A stretch of DNA of 64,000 nucleotides, taken from the NCBI RefSeq assembly GCF_900454495.1, contig NZ_UGSI01000001.1:2604001-2668000 (forward strand). Direction: 5' to 3'. A model generated the notes under the pieces. It saw nothing but the letters and a program-made list of their open reading frames with translations, was not told the DNA's origin and made no database searches. The DNA is from Paenibacillus macerans (GTDB lineage Bacteria > Bacillota > Bacilli > Paenibacillales > Paenibacillaceae). The position numbers and the translations under genes are program-made. Shown piece after piece: positions 8,786 through 17,270 of this stretch; the first letter of the stretch is position 1, and each line of letters starts with the position of its first letter.

Positions 8786-8800
8786 AAGGAGGACACAGGT

Positions 8801-9553
8801 ATGGACGACCTCGCCTCCATGGGGAAATATGCTCGAGAATTTATTCAATCTGTTCATAAACTAACCCAAATCCCGCTTCGCAAACTGGAACGATACGGTT
8901 CTTCAAACAATCTGATGAACGTGCTGGAGCGCCCCTTCGCCTTGGAACCTACCGCTTTGCAGTTAAAAAAACTCGATCAGCTCAATGCCTTTCTTCGGGC
9001 CTATCGAATCCTGAAATGGGAAGAGGAACACGCCAAGCAAGTCATACGTTCCCCGCATGACGCGGGAAGTTACTTTAACGCGCTGCTGGAAGGTGTCCGG
9101 GATCGGGAGCGATTTATGGTTGCCTTTTTGGACAACGGCAATCACATCATTGAAACGCGCACGCTTGCCGAGGGCGGCATCGACCAGGCTCCTATTTATC
9201 CGCGTTATATTTTGAAAGCAGCGCTCAACTGCGACTGTGCTTCGATGATTTTGGCTCACAATCATCCCGGCGGCACGATGAGGCCCACTGCCGAAGATAT
9301 CCTGCTAACGAAACGCTTGGTCGACATTTTTGAACCATTAAACATCGATATTCTTGACCATATCATTATCGGGAATACCGGTTACGTTTCTCTAGCCGAA
9401 CTGGGAAAATTGCCAAAAATCGCTGAGAGAGTTGCAAATTATGAAGCCATTACCACGAATGTCATGGAACAGGTAGAATGGCCTTCCTACAATGATTCTT
9501 TGAAACCCTGGTTCGCCAATCAAGCCCCTCTTGAAGAGGACTGGGAACGGTAA
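8801..9553 (+). CDS. RadC-like JAB/MPN-domain protein
   Basis: 250 residues. The C-terminal half holds the JAMM-type zinc signature: AHNHPGG at residues 152-158 followed by an Asp eight residues on (TAEDI), preceded by the RadC-type block GIDQAPIYPRYILKAAL. The N-terminal helical part is unlike ordinary RadC and lacks a clear helix-hairpin-helix. RadC-like genes are common on mobile elements and are linked to anti-restriction or DNA processing. A JAMM metalloprotease role is also possible. Its position inside a pilus operon is unusual. Confidence 0.8.
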   Translation: MDDLASMGKYAREFIQSVHKLTQIPLRKLERYGSSNNLMNVLERPFALEPTALQLKKLDQLNAFLRAYRILKWEEEHAKQVIRSPHDAGSYFNALLEGVRDRERFMVAFLDNGNHIIETRTLAEGGIDQAPIYPRYILKAALNCDCASMILAHNHPGGTMRPTAEDILLTKRLVDIFEPLNIDILDHIIIGNTGYVSLAELGKLPKIAERVANYEAITTNVMEQVEWPSYNDSLKPWFANQAPLEEDWER

Positions 9554-9571
9554 AGGAGGTGTTACCCGAAT

Positions 9572-10444
9572 ATGACCGGTCTTCTCTTTGGCTTTGGAAT
9601 GTGTTTTGCAGCCGGAGCTTATTTACTGTTGGCCGACCTTTTTCATATCTCAACCCGGGCCAATACGAAAGCTATTTTACAGGCAGCCAAGTTAGGAAAA
9701 ACCAATACGTCAGGCTTGGAGGTGTTGCACTTTCGTCTTTCGGCATGGCTGGCCGAACGTTTGCCGCTGACAGATTACTACAGGCGCAAAATGGAAGCAA
9801 CGCTTCGTTCCGCAGGCATTCGTCTCACTCCTGAAGTGTTTGTCGCGCAAGCAGTAATCAAGGCAGGACTCATTTTTTGCGCCGGTATCGCATTGCTCCC
9901 ATTACTCCCGCTCCTCTCACCGCTATTGATCTTTCTGGCAATCACCCTTTTTTTTAAAGACATTCGCTCCGCAGATGAAGCGGTAAGAAAAAAAAGGGAA
10001 CAAATCGAGACGGAACTGCCGCGTTTTGTCGCAACCATTTCCCAGGAACTGAAAGCTTCACGGGATGTCTTACGCATACTGGAAGCCTACGCCAGCAATG
10101 CCGGGGAAAGCTTGAACCATGAATTGCAAATGACGATTGCGGATATGAAAAGCGGCAATTTAGAAACTGCGCTGATACGGCTGGAAACCCGAATCGGCAG
10201 CACGATGCTGTCCGACGTGGTACGTGGCCTGCTTGCCGTCCTGCGCGGCGACCAAGGCGTCGTCTATTTCGAAATGCTGGCGCATGATTTCAAGCTGTTG
10301 GAAATTCAGCGGTTGAAACGCATCGCGATGAAGCGCCCCGGTAAAATCCGAAAATATTCGTTCCTGATGCTGGCTTGTTTCATGCTAACATACATGGTCA
10401 TTATCGGCATGGAAATATTCAGAGCGCTCGGCAAGCTGTTTTAG
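9572..10444 (+). CDS. tadC: TadC-like type II secretion F-domain membrane protein
   Basis: 290 residues behind AAAGGAGGTG. A membrane segment at the N terminus, a hydrophobic pair around residues 95-128, the cytoplasmic F-domain (EQIETELPRFVATISQELKASRDVLRILEAY) and a terminal helix match TadC/GspF. Together with the TadB-like protein at 7614 it would form the platform of the Tad machine. The motif E-x-x-L-P-x-F near residue 148 is the usual start of the T2SSF domain. Confidence 0.78.
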   Translation: MTGLLFGFGMCFAAGAYLLLADLFHISTRANTKAILQAAKLGKTNTSGLEVLHFRLSAWLAERLPLTDYYRRKMEATLRSAGIRLTPEVFVAQAVIKAGLIFCAGIALLPLLPLLSPLLIFLAITLFFKDIRSADEAVRKKREQIETELPRFVATISQELKASRDVLRILEAYASNAGESLNHELQMTIADMKSGNLETALIRLETRIGSTMLSDVVRGLLAVLRGDQGVVYFEMLAHDFKLLEIQRLKRIAMKRPGKIRKYSFLMLACFMLTYMVIIGMEIFRALGKLF

Positions 10445-10466
10445 TAGTTCAGAAAGGAGGCTTTCT

Positions 10467-10862
10467 ATGAAGCGAGTGATCGCCTCCCGCCGTGGAGAAG
10501 GGTATGTCGATGTGGTTGTTATCGTACTCGTTGCGCTGCTGTGTATCGCCCTTGCGATCAAAGTGTTCCCGGTATTTATAACACAACAGCAGCTTAACAC
10601 GTTCGCCGATGAACTGACGCGCGAAGCAGAAACTGCTGGCAGAATCGGACCGGAAACGTCGCAGCGGATAAAAGAACTGCAAGAACAAACCGGGGTAGAT
10701 CCTGCCATCGAATGGAGCAAAACCGGAAGGATTCAAATTAACGAGGAAGTGACGGTCATCCTTCGAACGAACGTTAACATTGGGTTGTTTGGGAATTTCG
10801 GTTCGTTCCCCATCGAACTGTCGGCCACCGCAACCGGAAAGTCCGAGGTATACTGGAAATGA
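10467..10862 (+). CDS. TadE-like pseudopilin (DUF4320-like)
   Basis: 131 residues. A short basic leader (MKRVIASRRGEG) is followed by YVDVVVIVLVALLCIALAIKV, one hydrophobic helix, and then a beta-rich exported domain. This is the layout of a class III/TadE-like pseudopilin. The Gly-Glu at the leader end is a likely cleavage site for the A24 peptidase at 4225. Proteins of this pattern in conjugative elements are annotated as DUF4320. The stop overlaps the next start (ATGA). Confidence 0.75.
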   Translation: MKRVIASRRGEGYVDVVVIVLVALLCIALAIKVFPVFITQQQLNTFADELTREAETAGRIGPETSQRIKELQEQTGVDPAIEWSKTGRIQINEEVTVILRTNVNIGLFGNFGSFPIELSATATGKSEVYWK

Positions 10863-11395
10863 ACCTTCTTTGGAACAACCGATCCGGCAGCGGATACCCG
10901 TTTGCGGTGACCGTCGTATTATTCATCATGCTTCTCTCCTGCGGTATTTTTGAATATTTTCGGTTAACTATCATCGCCGCACAGGTACGAGGCACCACTC
11001 AAAGCGCCATTATTGCTGTCGCGACGGAAAACTACAGCCATATTTACAGTAGTTTGCGTCAAAGTTACTCCGGTGCTTTTAGCCGGTCCGGGAACGAGTG
11101 GCGGGAACTATGGTCGGCCGGCGATATTAATGGCCGAATTCGTCGTGATCTGGGGCTTATGCAAGAAGGGACTGCGTACGTTCGTAAGTCCTCAGATCGA
11201 ATCGAATACAGCATTTCCGGACTTGATGTAAAGATTCTCAATTCACCTTTTGCCCCGGCATCGCCAGGCTCGGCCCGCCAATTCACCGCCGAGGCGAAGA
11301 TACATTTGACGGTTCCGCTCTCTTTTGGTTGGGGCCATTTGCCCCCCATGCAAGCCGACTTGAATGTGCAAGCCGTATATAGACCGCGATTTTAA
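10859..11395 (+). CDS. TadE/TadG-like exported pseudopilin
   Basis: 178 residues with a basic/polar N terminus (NLLWNNRSGSGYP) followed by a hydrophobic helix (FAVTVVLFIMLLSCGIFEYFRL). The exported domain ends in a Pro-rich beta segment with VPLSFGWGHLPPMQADLNVQAVY. Layout and location, overlapping the DUF4320-like gene by 4 bases, point to a minor pseudopilin or TadG-like tip protein. The last gene of this tightly packed block; a new promoter follows. Confidence 0.65.
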   Translation: MNLLWNNRSGSGYPFAVTVVLFIMLLSCGIFEYFRLTIIAAQVRGTTQSAIIAVATENYSHIYSSLRQSYSGAFSRSGNEWRELWSAGDINGRIRRDLGLMQEGTAYVRKSSDRIEYSISGLDVKILNSPFAPASPGSARQFTAEAKIHLTVPLSFGWGHLPPMQADLNVQAVYRPRF

Positions 11396-11419
11396 CGACA
11401 AATCATACCACGGTTCGAG

Positions 11420-11448
11420 TTGGAATTTACAGATTTATACAGTATAAT
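11420..11448 (+). promoter_or_regulatory. Sigma-A-type promoter before the Pro-rich membrane protein
   Basis: TTGGAA (11420-11425) and a perfect TATAAT (11443-11448) are separated by 17 bases, upstream of the gene at 11504. It would give the second half of the cluster its own transcription start. Confidence 0.6.
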
Positions 11449-11503
11449 AAAAGTGAAATCATTCCTTTTCTTGATCTTCTAACGTAAAAGGAGATGAATC
11501 CGT

Positions 11504-12079
11504 ATGAAGCGAAAAGTTTGGCTAGTGACAGGCGGGATCGTAGTTCTTGGGGCCATCGGAATTTGGGCCATGGGCCTCTCATCGGATAAACCAGTTCAAA
11601 CTGAACCCGTAACAAATGCAACTCCTTCCCCTTCTGTTCCCACTCCCATTGTTATACCGGAAGATTCAACATCGAATTCTCCCGAAACTGAGCAACCAAG
11701 TTCTTTACCTAAAGTGTCAGACGTAAAACCCGAACAGGAACCAACAATTACTGAATCACCTATCCTGCAGCCGGAAAAGGGCCCTCAGCACATTGAAGTT
11801 CCGATTACCGAACCAGAGTCTACGCCAAAACCGACAAAACCACCAAAATCCAAGCCACAAACAACAGACAAGCCGCAATCCCCGGTCTCTCCTTCGAAAA
11901 ATGATGATCAGGAAACGAAGCCGAGCAAACCGAAGGAAGAGCCTAAGGTAGGCGAGCAAAATAGCAGCGGAAAGGTGTATTTCCCCGGATTTGGATGGGT
12001 TGAAAAAGGAGAGCCTAATCAGGGTAGTAAGAGCGAATCGGACGGGGATTGGGATAAGCAAGTGGGGACCATGGACTAG
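11504..12079 (+). CDS. Membrane-anchored Pro/Glu/Thr-rich protein (DUF6550-like)
   Basis: 191 residues. A signal-anchor (about residues 5-25) is followed by 120 residues of low-complexity Pro/Ser/Thr/Glu/Lys sequence with many PTPKPTKP-type repeats, then a short conserved-looking end, GKVYFPGFGWVEKGEPN. The spacer is typical of proteins that reach through the cell wall. The terminal FPGFGWV motif is seen in DUF6550-like proteins of conjugative elements. It could connect the membrane complex to the wall or surface. The gene has its own promoter and is followed by an intrinsic terminator. Confidence 0.65.
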   Translation: MKRKVWLVTGGIVVLGAIGIWAMGLSSDKPVQTEPVTNATPSPSVPTPIVIPEDSTSNSPETEQPSSLPKVSDVKPEQEPTITESPILQPEKGPQHIEVPITEPESTPKPTKPPKSKPQTTDKPQSPVSPSKNDDQETKPSKPKEEPKVGEQNSSGKVYFPGFGWVEKGEPNQGSKSESDGDWDKQVGTMD

Positions 12080-12102
12080 TCGAAATCTATAATAATACTT
12101 CA

Positions 12103-12139
12103 GGGAGTACAGGTAAAAACCTGTGCTCCTTTGATTTTT
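12103..12139 (+). terminator. Intrinsic terminator after the Pro-rich protein gene
   Basis: GGAG-t-ACAGGT / ACCTGTGCTCC hairpin with a four-A loop, followed by TTTGATTTTT. The ribosome site of the next gene (GGAGG, 12140) directly follows the U-tract, so read-through and translation of the next gene are closely linked. Confidence 0.75.
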
Positions 12140-12151
12140 GGAGGCGACTGT

Positions 12152-13813
12152 GTGTTGAAGCGGACACTCATCCTTCTCATCATTTCTGTAATCACCCTTT
12201 CCTTTAGTGCAACTTGGGTTTTTGCTGACGGTGACGGAAATATCGATAACGGCGGGGGTGGAATGGGTTCAGGAACATCTCAAAATAAATGGACTCCTGG
12301 TTATGATGGGGTACGAATCACCGTCATCCGCTCAAGTGATAAAGCCGTAGTCTCTAACCCAATCGACTATACGAACAAGACGTTACCTAATAATTTATTT
12401 CACTTCGGGAAGGTCAGTAAGATACAATACCAAAACCACGGCCGATTAACCCCCTACAATGATAGCTACAAGTACAAACAGCCCGCTGTCCCCCTCCCCA
12501 AAATCATCAGCTCCGGCGATTCAGTTACCGACATTGAGGTTATCAAAAGGTACTTTTGTTCAGAAGGCGCCGTCAAAATGGTCGCCAATGATACCGGAAT
12601 CGATTACAACACATTGACGAGCGGAGACTACAAACTCCTTCTGGAGCCGATTGCATATTTCACGTTTCAAGGCGGTTTTATGGGGATGACAGCTCACGAA
12701 GCGGCCTTGTACGATCAACTCCTGAATGGCGGTCTGCGCTCCAAAATGGTCAGCCTTACACATCAAAACTTACCTCTGGCGATGTTTTTGGAAACTCCTG
12801 ACCTGGGATATCCCGCTTGGAACGGATCTACCAGCGGTCGGGTCAGCAATCACCAGATCATCACTTCCCTAGGGCTTGGTATTGTACGGTTTAATGAGGC
12901 GCCAGTGACGCCTCCGCCTAGCCAAAAAAACTTCCAGTACAGAACCAACACCGACGTCATTACTTCCGTATGGCTTTCGACCTCAGACCAGATCACACCC
13001 GATTCCCCGGCCAGCGTGACGTTCCGCATCTTGGGAAGCAGCTATAAGGTAACCGATATCGTCATTCCGGAAGGAGAAAGTCAGCTTGTTTGGATGAAGT
13101 GGCGTACACCTAGCAAACCGCAGGCTCTTTCCATACATGTTAGTTCCTCCACCGGAAATTTGAATGCTACCTCCATTACCGCCTCCATTGTCGATCTCAA
13201 TCAAAATGTACCGCCCGACCCCAAAGCTACGGATCGAAATGACAGCTTCCGCCAACCCTCCGTCCCCTCCTACACTACGAAGACATCTTCCTCTTGGGGC
13301 GTCTGGTCGGCACATTGGCATTCGGATGGGGAAGGTCACGGCTGGTGGGAATTCGATTGGACAGATTATTTCGCCACGCTGTCTGCATCGCAATCCATTC
13401 TCCCCGACTCCAAATCCCCCTCAACAACCAATTTCCTCAAATCCGGATACGGTATTGATCTCCGCACGTCCACCATCTTATCTTCGAATGCACCTGGCAG
13501 CCATATCACTGGCGCGCAAACTGCCGTATCCTACTTTCCCGAATTTCTATATCAGTCGTATTGGCGGCTGCACGATCTGAAAACGGGCGGATATAACGTC
13601 AGCTTCTGGCTGAAGCCCAATGACTTTTCCACTTATGAGAGCCGCGTGCATTTCACCCCTATTTGGTACCCGGACGGATCGTACACTCCAATCACCCGGG
13701 TAATGGATGCATGGACGCCCGACGGCATGCTTACGTTACAACTTCAAACCCCGATAACCATTTCCGGCAACCTGTTTTCCGACTGGCATATCGCCCCACA
13801 AAAAAACAAATAG
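12152..13813 (+). CDS. Large exported protein of the conjugation cluster, unknown function
   Basis: About 553 residues. The start is GTG 12152 or TTG 12155 behind GGAGG; an in-frame TTG at 12131 lies in the terminator. A classical signal peptide (KRTLILLIISVITLSFSATWVFA) is followed by a Gly-rich linker and a Ser/Thr/Asn-rich, aromatic, beta-type ectodomain with no further membrane helix. A histidine- and tryptophan-rich patch (SAHWHSDGEGHGWWEFDW, around residue 400) stands out. I recognise no enzyme motif. Given its place between pilus and T4SS ATPase genes, it could be a surface adhesin, filament-associated protein or wall-spanning component. Confidence 0.65.
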   Translation: MLKRTLILLIISVITLSFSATWVFADGDGNIDNGGGGMGSGTSQNKWTPGYDGVRITVIRSSDKAVVSNPIDYTNKTLPNNLFHFGKVSKIQYQNHGRLTPYNDSYKYKQPAVPLPKIISSGDSVTDIEVIKRYFCSEGAVKMVANDTGIDYNTLTSGDYKLLLEPIAYFTFQGGFMGMTAHEAALYDQLLNGGLRSKMVSLTHQNLPLAMFLETPDLGYPAWNGSTSGRVSNHQIITSLGLGIVRFNEAPVTPPPSQKNFQYRTNTDVITSVWLSTSDQITPDSPASVTFRILGSSYKVTDIVIPEGESQLVWMKWRTPSKPQALSIHVSSSTGNLNATSITASIVDLNQNVPPDPKATDRNDSFRQPSVPSYTTKTSSSWGVWSAHWHSDGEGHGWWEFDWTDYFATLSASQSILPDSKSPSTTNFLKSGYGIDLRTSTILSSNAPGSHITGAQTAVSYFPEFLYQSYWRLHDLKTGGYNVSFWLKPNDFSTYESRVHFTPIWYPDGSYTPITRVMDAWTPDGMLTLQLQTPITISGNLFSDWHIAPQKNK

Positions 13814-13834
13814 CGAAAGGATGGTGCTACGAAC

Positions 13835-14515
13835 ATGCTGCTGCCAATCCTCATGCTGCTTCTCTGCCTGTTCGGCGGAGGAGCAGCTTTCTTTTTTCTC
13901 CGTCATGGCAAACGCCGCTCCAAAGAAACGGCGGATCTCGCGGTGCAAACGGCTCAGCAATTTGTCAATGTCAGAGATATTCACGGTCATTTTCTCTACA
14001 CCAAGGACAGCTACCTGCTCTGCTACCTGCGTATTTTCCCGATCAGTCTGGATTTACTAAGCTTGACCGAAAAGCGGCTGCTAATTCGCAAATTAACGGC
14101 TGAACTCTCCTCTATCCGGTTTCCCTTCAAGTTTCTAGCAGTCAGCCGGCCGGTTGACATTTCGCCATTGATCAACGATCTGTCCTCCCTGCTTCCCGCT
14201 GCCGACGCCACACAAAAGGAGTTGCTGCGCCATGAAGTGCTGGAAATGAACGCTTTAGCGTTATCGGGCGAGGTGGTGGAGCGTCAATTTTATCTGGCAA
14301 TCTGGCAAAAGCAGGACACAGGCGGCGAACGGGAGCTTTTGGAGAAAGCCAAGCGGCTGGTTCAGCATTTTGAAGACGCCCAAGTACAGGCTCATCTTTT
14401 GAAACAACAAGAAATCGTTCGATTATGTAATCTGGTCAACAATCCGTCCTATACGCATCTGGACCTCGACGAACCGGAGAACGCGATTCCGTTTCTGGTA
14501 CGAAAGGAGGCGTGA
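13835..14515 (+). CDS. Membrane-anchored protein resembling a detached VirB4 N-terminal domain
   Basis: 226 residues. One N-terminal helix (LLPILMLLLCLFGGGAAFFFL) with a basic stop-transfer is followed by a soluble alpha/beta domain including VNVRDIHGHFLYTKDSYLLCYLRIFPISLDLLS and FKFLAVSRPVD. This pattern resembles the N-terminal domain of VirB4/TraC ATPases. The actual VirB4 gene, two genes downstream, lacks a membrane anchor. I infer that the two cooperate as a split VirB4. The stop (TGA) is 3 bases from the TTG of the next gene. Confidence 0.55.
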   Translation: MLLPILMLLLCLFGGGAAFFFLRHGKRRSKETADLAVQTAQQFVNVRDIHGHFLYTKDSYLLCYLRIFPISLDLLSLTEKRLLIRKLTAELSSIRFPFKFLAVSRPVDISPLINDLSSLLPAADATQKELLRHEVLEMNALALSGEVVERQFYLAIWQKQDTGGERELLEKAKRLVQHFEDAQVQAHLLKQQEIVRLCNLVNNPSYTHLDLDEPENAIPFLVRKEA

Positions 14516-14518
14516 TGG

Positions 14519-15343
14519 TTGGACCCGACAACGGCAAAACTGCTGGCACATCTGGCTGTAAAAGTCGCTCAAGATGAACAAGCCCGCAAGCAAATATTGA
14601 TGTTGATCATCGCTCCAGCCGTGGCTTTCTTGCTGCTTGCTGCCATGGTGCTACAACTGCTGACCTCGCCTCTTGAAACGCTCAAACTTTGGCTGACCGA
14701 AGATGAAGCGTTCGTTGTAGATGAAATGCGAACCGATTACGGGTACACGCAGTTGGTTCAAAAAGACGATGACAGCTACAGGGAGAGCTACGGCCAGCAA
14801 TACGAAGGTGTTGTGTTCAAAGACGGCAGCCGCGAGGTGGTGTACTACAACCAGCTCGATTCGCGTTGGGCGGATAAGCCTTATGGCCCTCGCGATACGA
14901 TTGGGGTTGCCGGTTGTGGGCCGACATCACTGGCGATAGTCGTGTCCACGCTTACGGATAAAACCGTCGATCCCGTTTCCATGTCCAAATGGGCCTATGA
15001 TAACGGCTATTTGGCGGAAGGGACCGGCAGTTACCATAGCTTGATTCCCGACGGAGCCAGACATTTCGGTTTAAAAGTAGATGGAGCTACGGCCAAAGAG
15101 CAACAAAAAATCATCGACGCCCTGGCTAGCGGCAAATTGGTCATCGCCATCATGGGCAAAGGCCACTTCACTTCCTCCGGCCATTTTATCGTCCTGCGCG
15201 GCGTTACGGATGACGGTCAAATCCTGGTTGCGGACCCAGCAAGCAAGAAACGCAGCGAAAAGGCATGGGATTTCTCCATCATTCTAAAGGAAGCCCGGAA
15301 GAACGCCGGTGCCGGCGGTCCGTTTTGGATTATCCATAAGTAA
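14519..15343 (+). CDS. Membrane-anchored C39-like cysteine peptidase
   Basis: 274 residues with TTG start. A membrane helix (about residues 36-58) is followed by an extracytoplasmic linker and a papain-like C39_2 domain. The catalytic Cys is at about 133 in AGCGPTSLA, preceded by YYNQLDSRWADKPYG, and the catalytic His is at about 222 in SGHFIVLRG, followed by an Asp in VADPAS. Conjugative systems of Gram-positives usually carry a VirB1-like wall hydrolase (NlpC/P60, CHAP). Here this C39-like enzyme occupies that position. It may process a secreted protein or act on peptidoglycan peptides. Confidence 0.8.
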   Translation: MDPTTAKLLAHLAVKVAQDEQARKQILMLIIAPAVAFLLLAAMVLQLLTSPLETLKLWLTEDEAFVVDEMRTDYGYTQLVQKDDDSYRESYGQQYEGVVFKDGSREVVYYNQLDSRWADKPYGPRDTIGVAGCGPTSLAIVVSTLTDKTVDPVSMSKWAYDNGYLAEGTGSYHSLIPDGARHFGLKVDGATAKEQQKIIDALASGKLVIAIMGKGHFTSSGHFIVLRGVTDDGQILVADPASKKRSEKAWDFSIILKEARKNAGAGGPFWIIHK

Positions 15344-15360
15344 GGAGAGTAATATGTCCA

Positions 15361-17175
15361 ATGAGTACAAAAATACCTGAGCAAAGCGTCAATGCCTCTC
15401 TTTTAAATGCGATCACCCCCATGGGCCTTTCCTTTGCCCGGAACGGTCTGACCGTCGGAGAAGAATCAGCCAAAGTTTACGGTGTGATCCAATATCCGCA
15501 AAAAGTTGAGATTGGCTGGCTGTCCACGCTGACCAACCTTCCCGCGACAATGGTGGCTATTGGTTTCCACCCTATCGATAACAGCACCTTGATAAATGCC
15601 ATCTCTAAATCAATCACGCAAAACCGCAGTCTCGCCGATACCGCCAAAGACCCGCTCACAAGGCAACGGGCCGAAAAGGCGGCGGTTGACGGCGAGAATA
15701 TTATGCTGCAAATCGACCAAAACGGCGAGACGGTAGGACTCATGAATTTAGTCGTCATGCCGTTTGCCCATGAAGAAAGATTGTTCACGCGCGCCTTTCG
15801 GCGTGTGGAAAACACATTCAGCATGATGCGCTGCAAAATCCGCACGCTGGCTCATCTGCAAAAAGAAAGTTTCCAACACCTCTCCCCGTTGTACCCCGCA
15901 CAGGAACAGATTCAGCAGGTGCTGGACAAAATCATGCCGATGAGTTCCTTTGTCGGCGGTTTTCCTTTTGCCAGCTCCGGTTTTAATGACGGAACCGGAT
16001 ATTATTTGGCTAGAGATACGAACGGCGGATTGGTGATCGTCGATCTCTGGAGACGGGGAGGTGATCGGACTAACTCCAATATCGTCGTCATGGGTGTGGC
16101 CGGCGTCGGCAAATCAACGGCTGTTAAACATATCGCGCTTAGTGAATACATGAAGGGAACCAAAATTATTTTTATCGACCCGGAGTCCGAGTACAAGGAG
16201 TTATGCCAGCGGCTGAACGGCGACTGGATTAATGCGGGCGGCGGAGCAGGCGGAAAAATCAATCCGTTGCAAATCCGCCCCGCTCCCCGCGACGATGAAG
16301 ACGAACCGCACCCGCTCTACAAGGACGAAGGCAACGGAATGTCTGATTTGGCGCTGCATTTGAAAAACTTGGAGATCTTTTTTAACCTTTACGTCCCCGA
16401 TTTGACGATGATGCAGAAAGCCGTTCTCAAACAATGCCTGATTGAACTATATAATCAGTTCCAAATCACTTGGAATACCGACATTAGCCAGTTACGCAAC
16501 ACCGACTTTCCTACATTCTCCGATCTGTACGAACTCCTGCAAGCCAAAGAAGAAAAGCACGGCGATGAAATCTATAAAGAGTTGTCACTGCTGCTGCATG
16601 ATATTGCCCGCGGCGGAGACGCTTTTCTGTGGAACGGCCATAGTACCATTCAAACCCGCAGCCGCTGCATTTGTTTGGATACCCACACATTACAAAATAC
16701 CTCCGACAACATTAAACGAACGCAGTATTTTAACCTATTGTCCTGGTGCTGGGAACAGATGTCACGGGATCGGAATGAGCGGGTACTGCTCATCTGCGAT
16801 GAATCTTACCTCATGATCGACCCGAACGTACCGCAAAGCCTCGTCTTCCTCCGAAATGTTGAAAAGCGCGCCCGGAAATACGAGGCGGGCCTTGCGATCA
16901 TCTCCCACAGTGTCGTTGACTTTCTTGCCCCCGAGGTCAAAATGTACGGACAAGCCTTGCTTGACATCCCTTGCATCAAAATACTGATGGGAACCGATGG
17001 GAAAAACCTGCAAGAAACACGGGAGCTATACAACCTGACTGAAGCGGAAGAGGAACTATTGGCAAGTAAAAAACGCGAACACGCTTTGCTCATGATCGGC
17101 TCCAAACGAATGCATGTTCATTTTGAAATTCCCGAGTATAAGTTTGCTTATATGGGAACAGCGGGAGGGCGATAA
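15361..17175 (+). CDS. VirB4/TraC-family conjugation ATPase
   Basis: 604 residues. Walker A GVAGVGKSTA lies near residues 244-253, followed by the VirB4-typical IIFIDPESEY. The Walker B region is VLLICDESYLM (about 474-484), and late motifs include ISHSVVDFL and a terminal REHALLMIGSKR. VirB4 is the essential energising ATPase of conjugative type IV channels, at the cytoplasmic membrane face. The N-terminal domain is present but there is no membrane anchor, consistent with help from the membrane protein at 13835. The ATG at 15361 follows AAGGAGAG. Confidence 0.9.
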   Translation: MSTKIPEQSVNASLLNAITPMGLSFARNGLTVGEESAKVYGVIQYPQKVEIGWLSTLTNLPATMVAIGFHPIDNSTLINAISKSITQNRSLADTAKDPLTRQRAEKAAVDGENIMLQIDQNGETVGLMNLVVMPFAHEERLFTRAFRRVENTFSMMRCKIRTLAHLQKESFQHLSPLYPAQEQIQQVLDKIMPMSSFVGGFPFASSGFNDGTGYYLARDTNGGLVIVDLWRRGGDRTNSNIVVMGVAGVGKSTAVKHIALSEYMKGTKIIFIDPESEYKELCQRLNGDWINAGGGAGGKINPLQIRPAPRDDEDEPHPLYKDEGNGMSDLALHLKNLEIFFNLYVPDLTMMQKAVLKQCLIELYNQFQITWNTDISQLRNTDFPTFSDLYELLQAKEEKHGDEIYKELSLLLHDIARGGDAFLWNGHSTIQTRSRCICLDTHTLQNTSDNIKRTQYFNLLSWCWEQMSRDRNERVLLICDESYLMIDPNVPQSLVFLRNVEKRARKYEAGLAIISHSVVDFLAPEVKMYGQALLDIPCIKILMGTDGKNLQETRELYNLTEAEEELLASKKREHALLMIGSKRMHVHFEIPEYKFAYMGTAGGR

Positions 17176-17178
17176 AAG

Positions 17179-17268
17179 TTGGATAAAAAGAAACAGCTTC
17201 TTGAGCTTTTCCTCTACGTCGCCCTTGTGGTTGTCGGGACGATTTTATTGTTTATGAAGGAAGGCTGA
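17179..17268 (+). CDS. Tiny single-pass membrane protein (29 residues)
   Basis: TTG start at 17179 behind GGGAGGGC, ending at 17268, two bases before the next ATG. It reads MDKKKQLLELFLYVAL then a continuous hydrophobic helix to LLFMKEG. The basic N terminus, one helix and KEG end look like a designed miniprotein rather than chance. The tight packing between virB4 and the TadZ-like gene supports it. Its role is unknown. Confidence 0.55.
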   Translation: MDKKKQLLELFLYVALVVVGTILLFMKEG

Positions 17269-17270
17269 CC

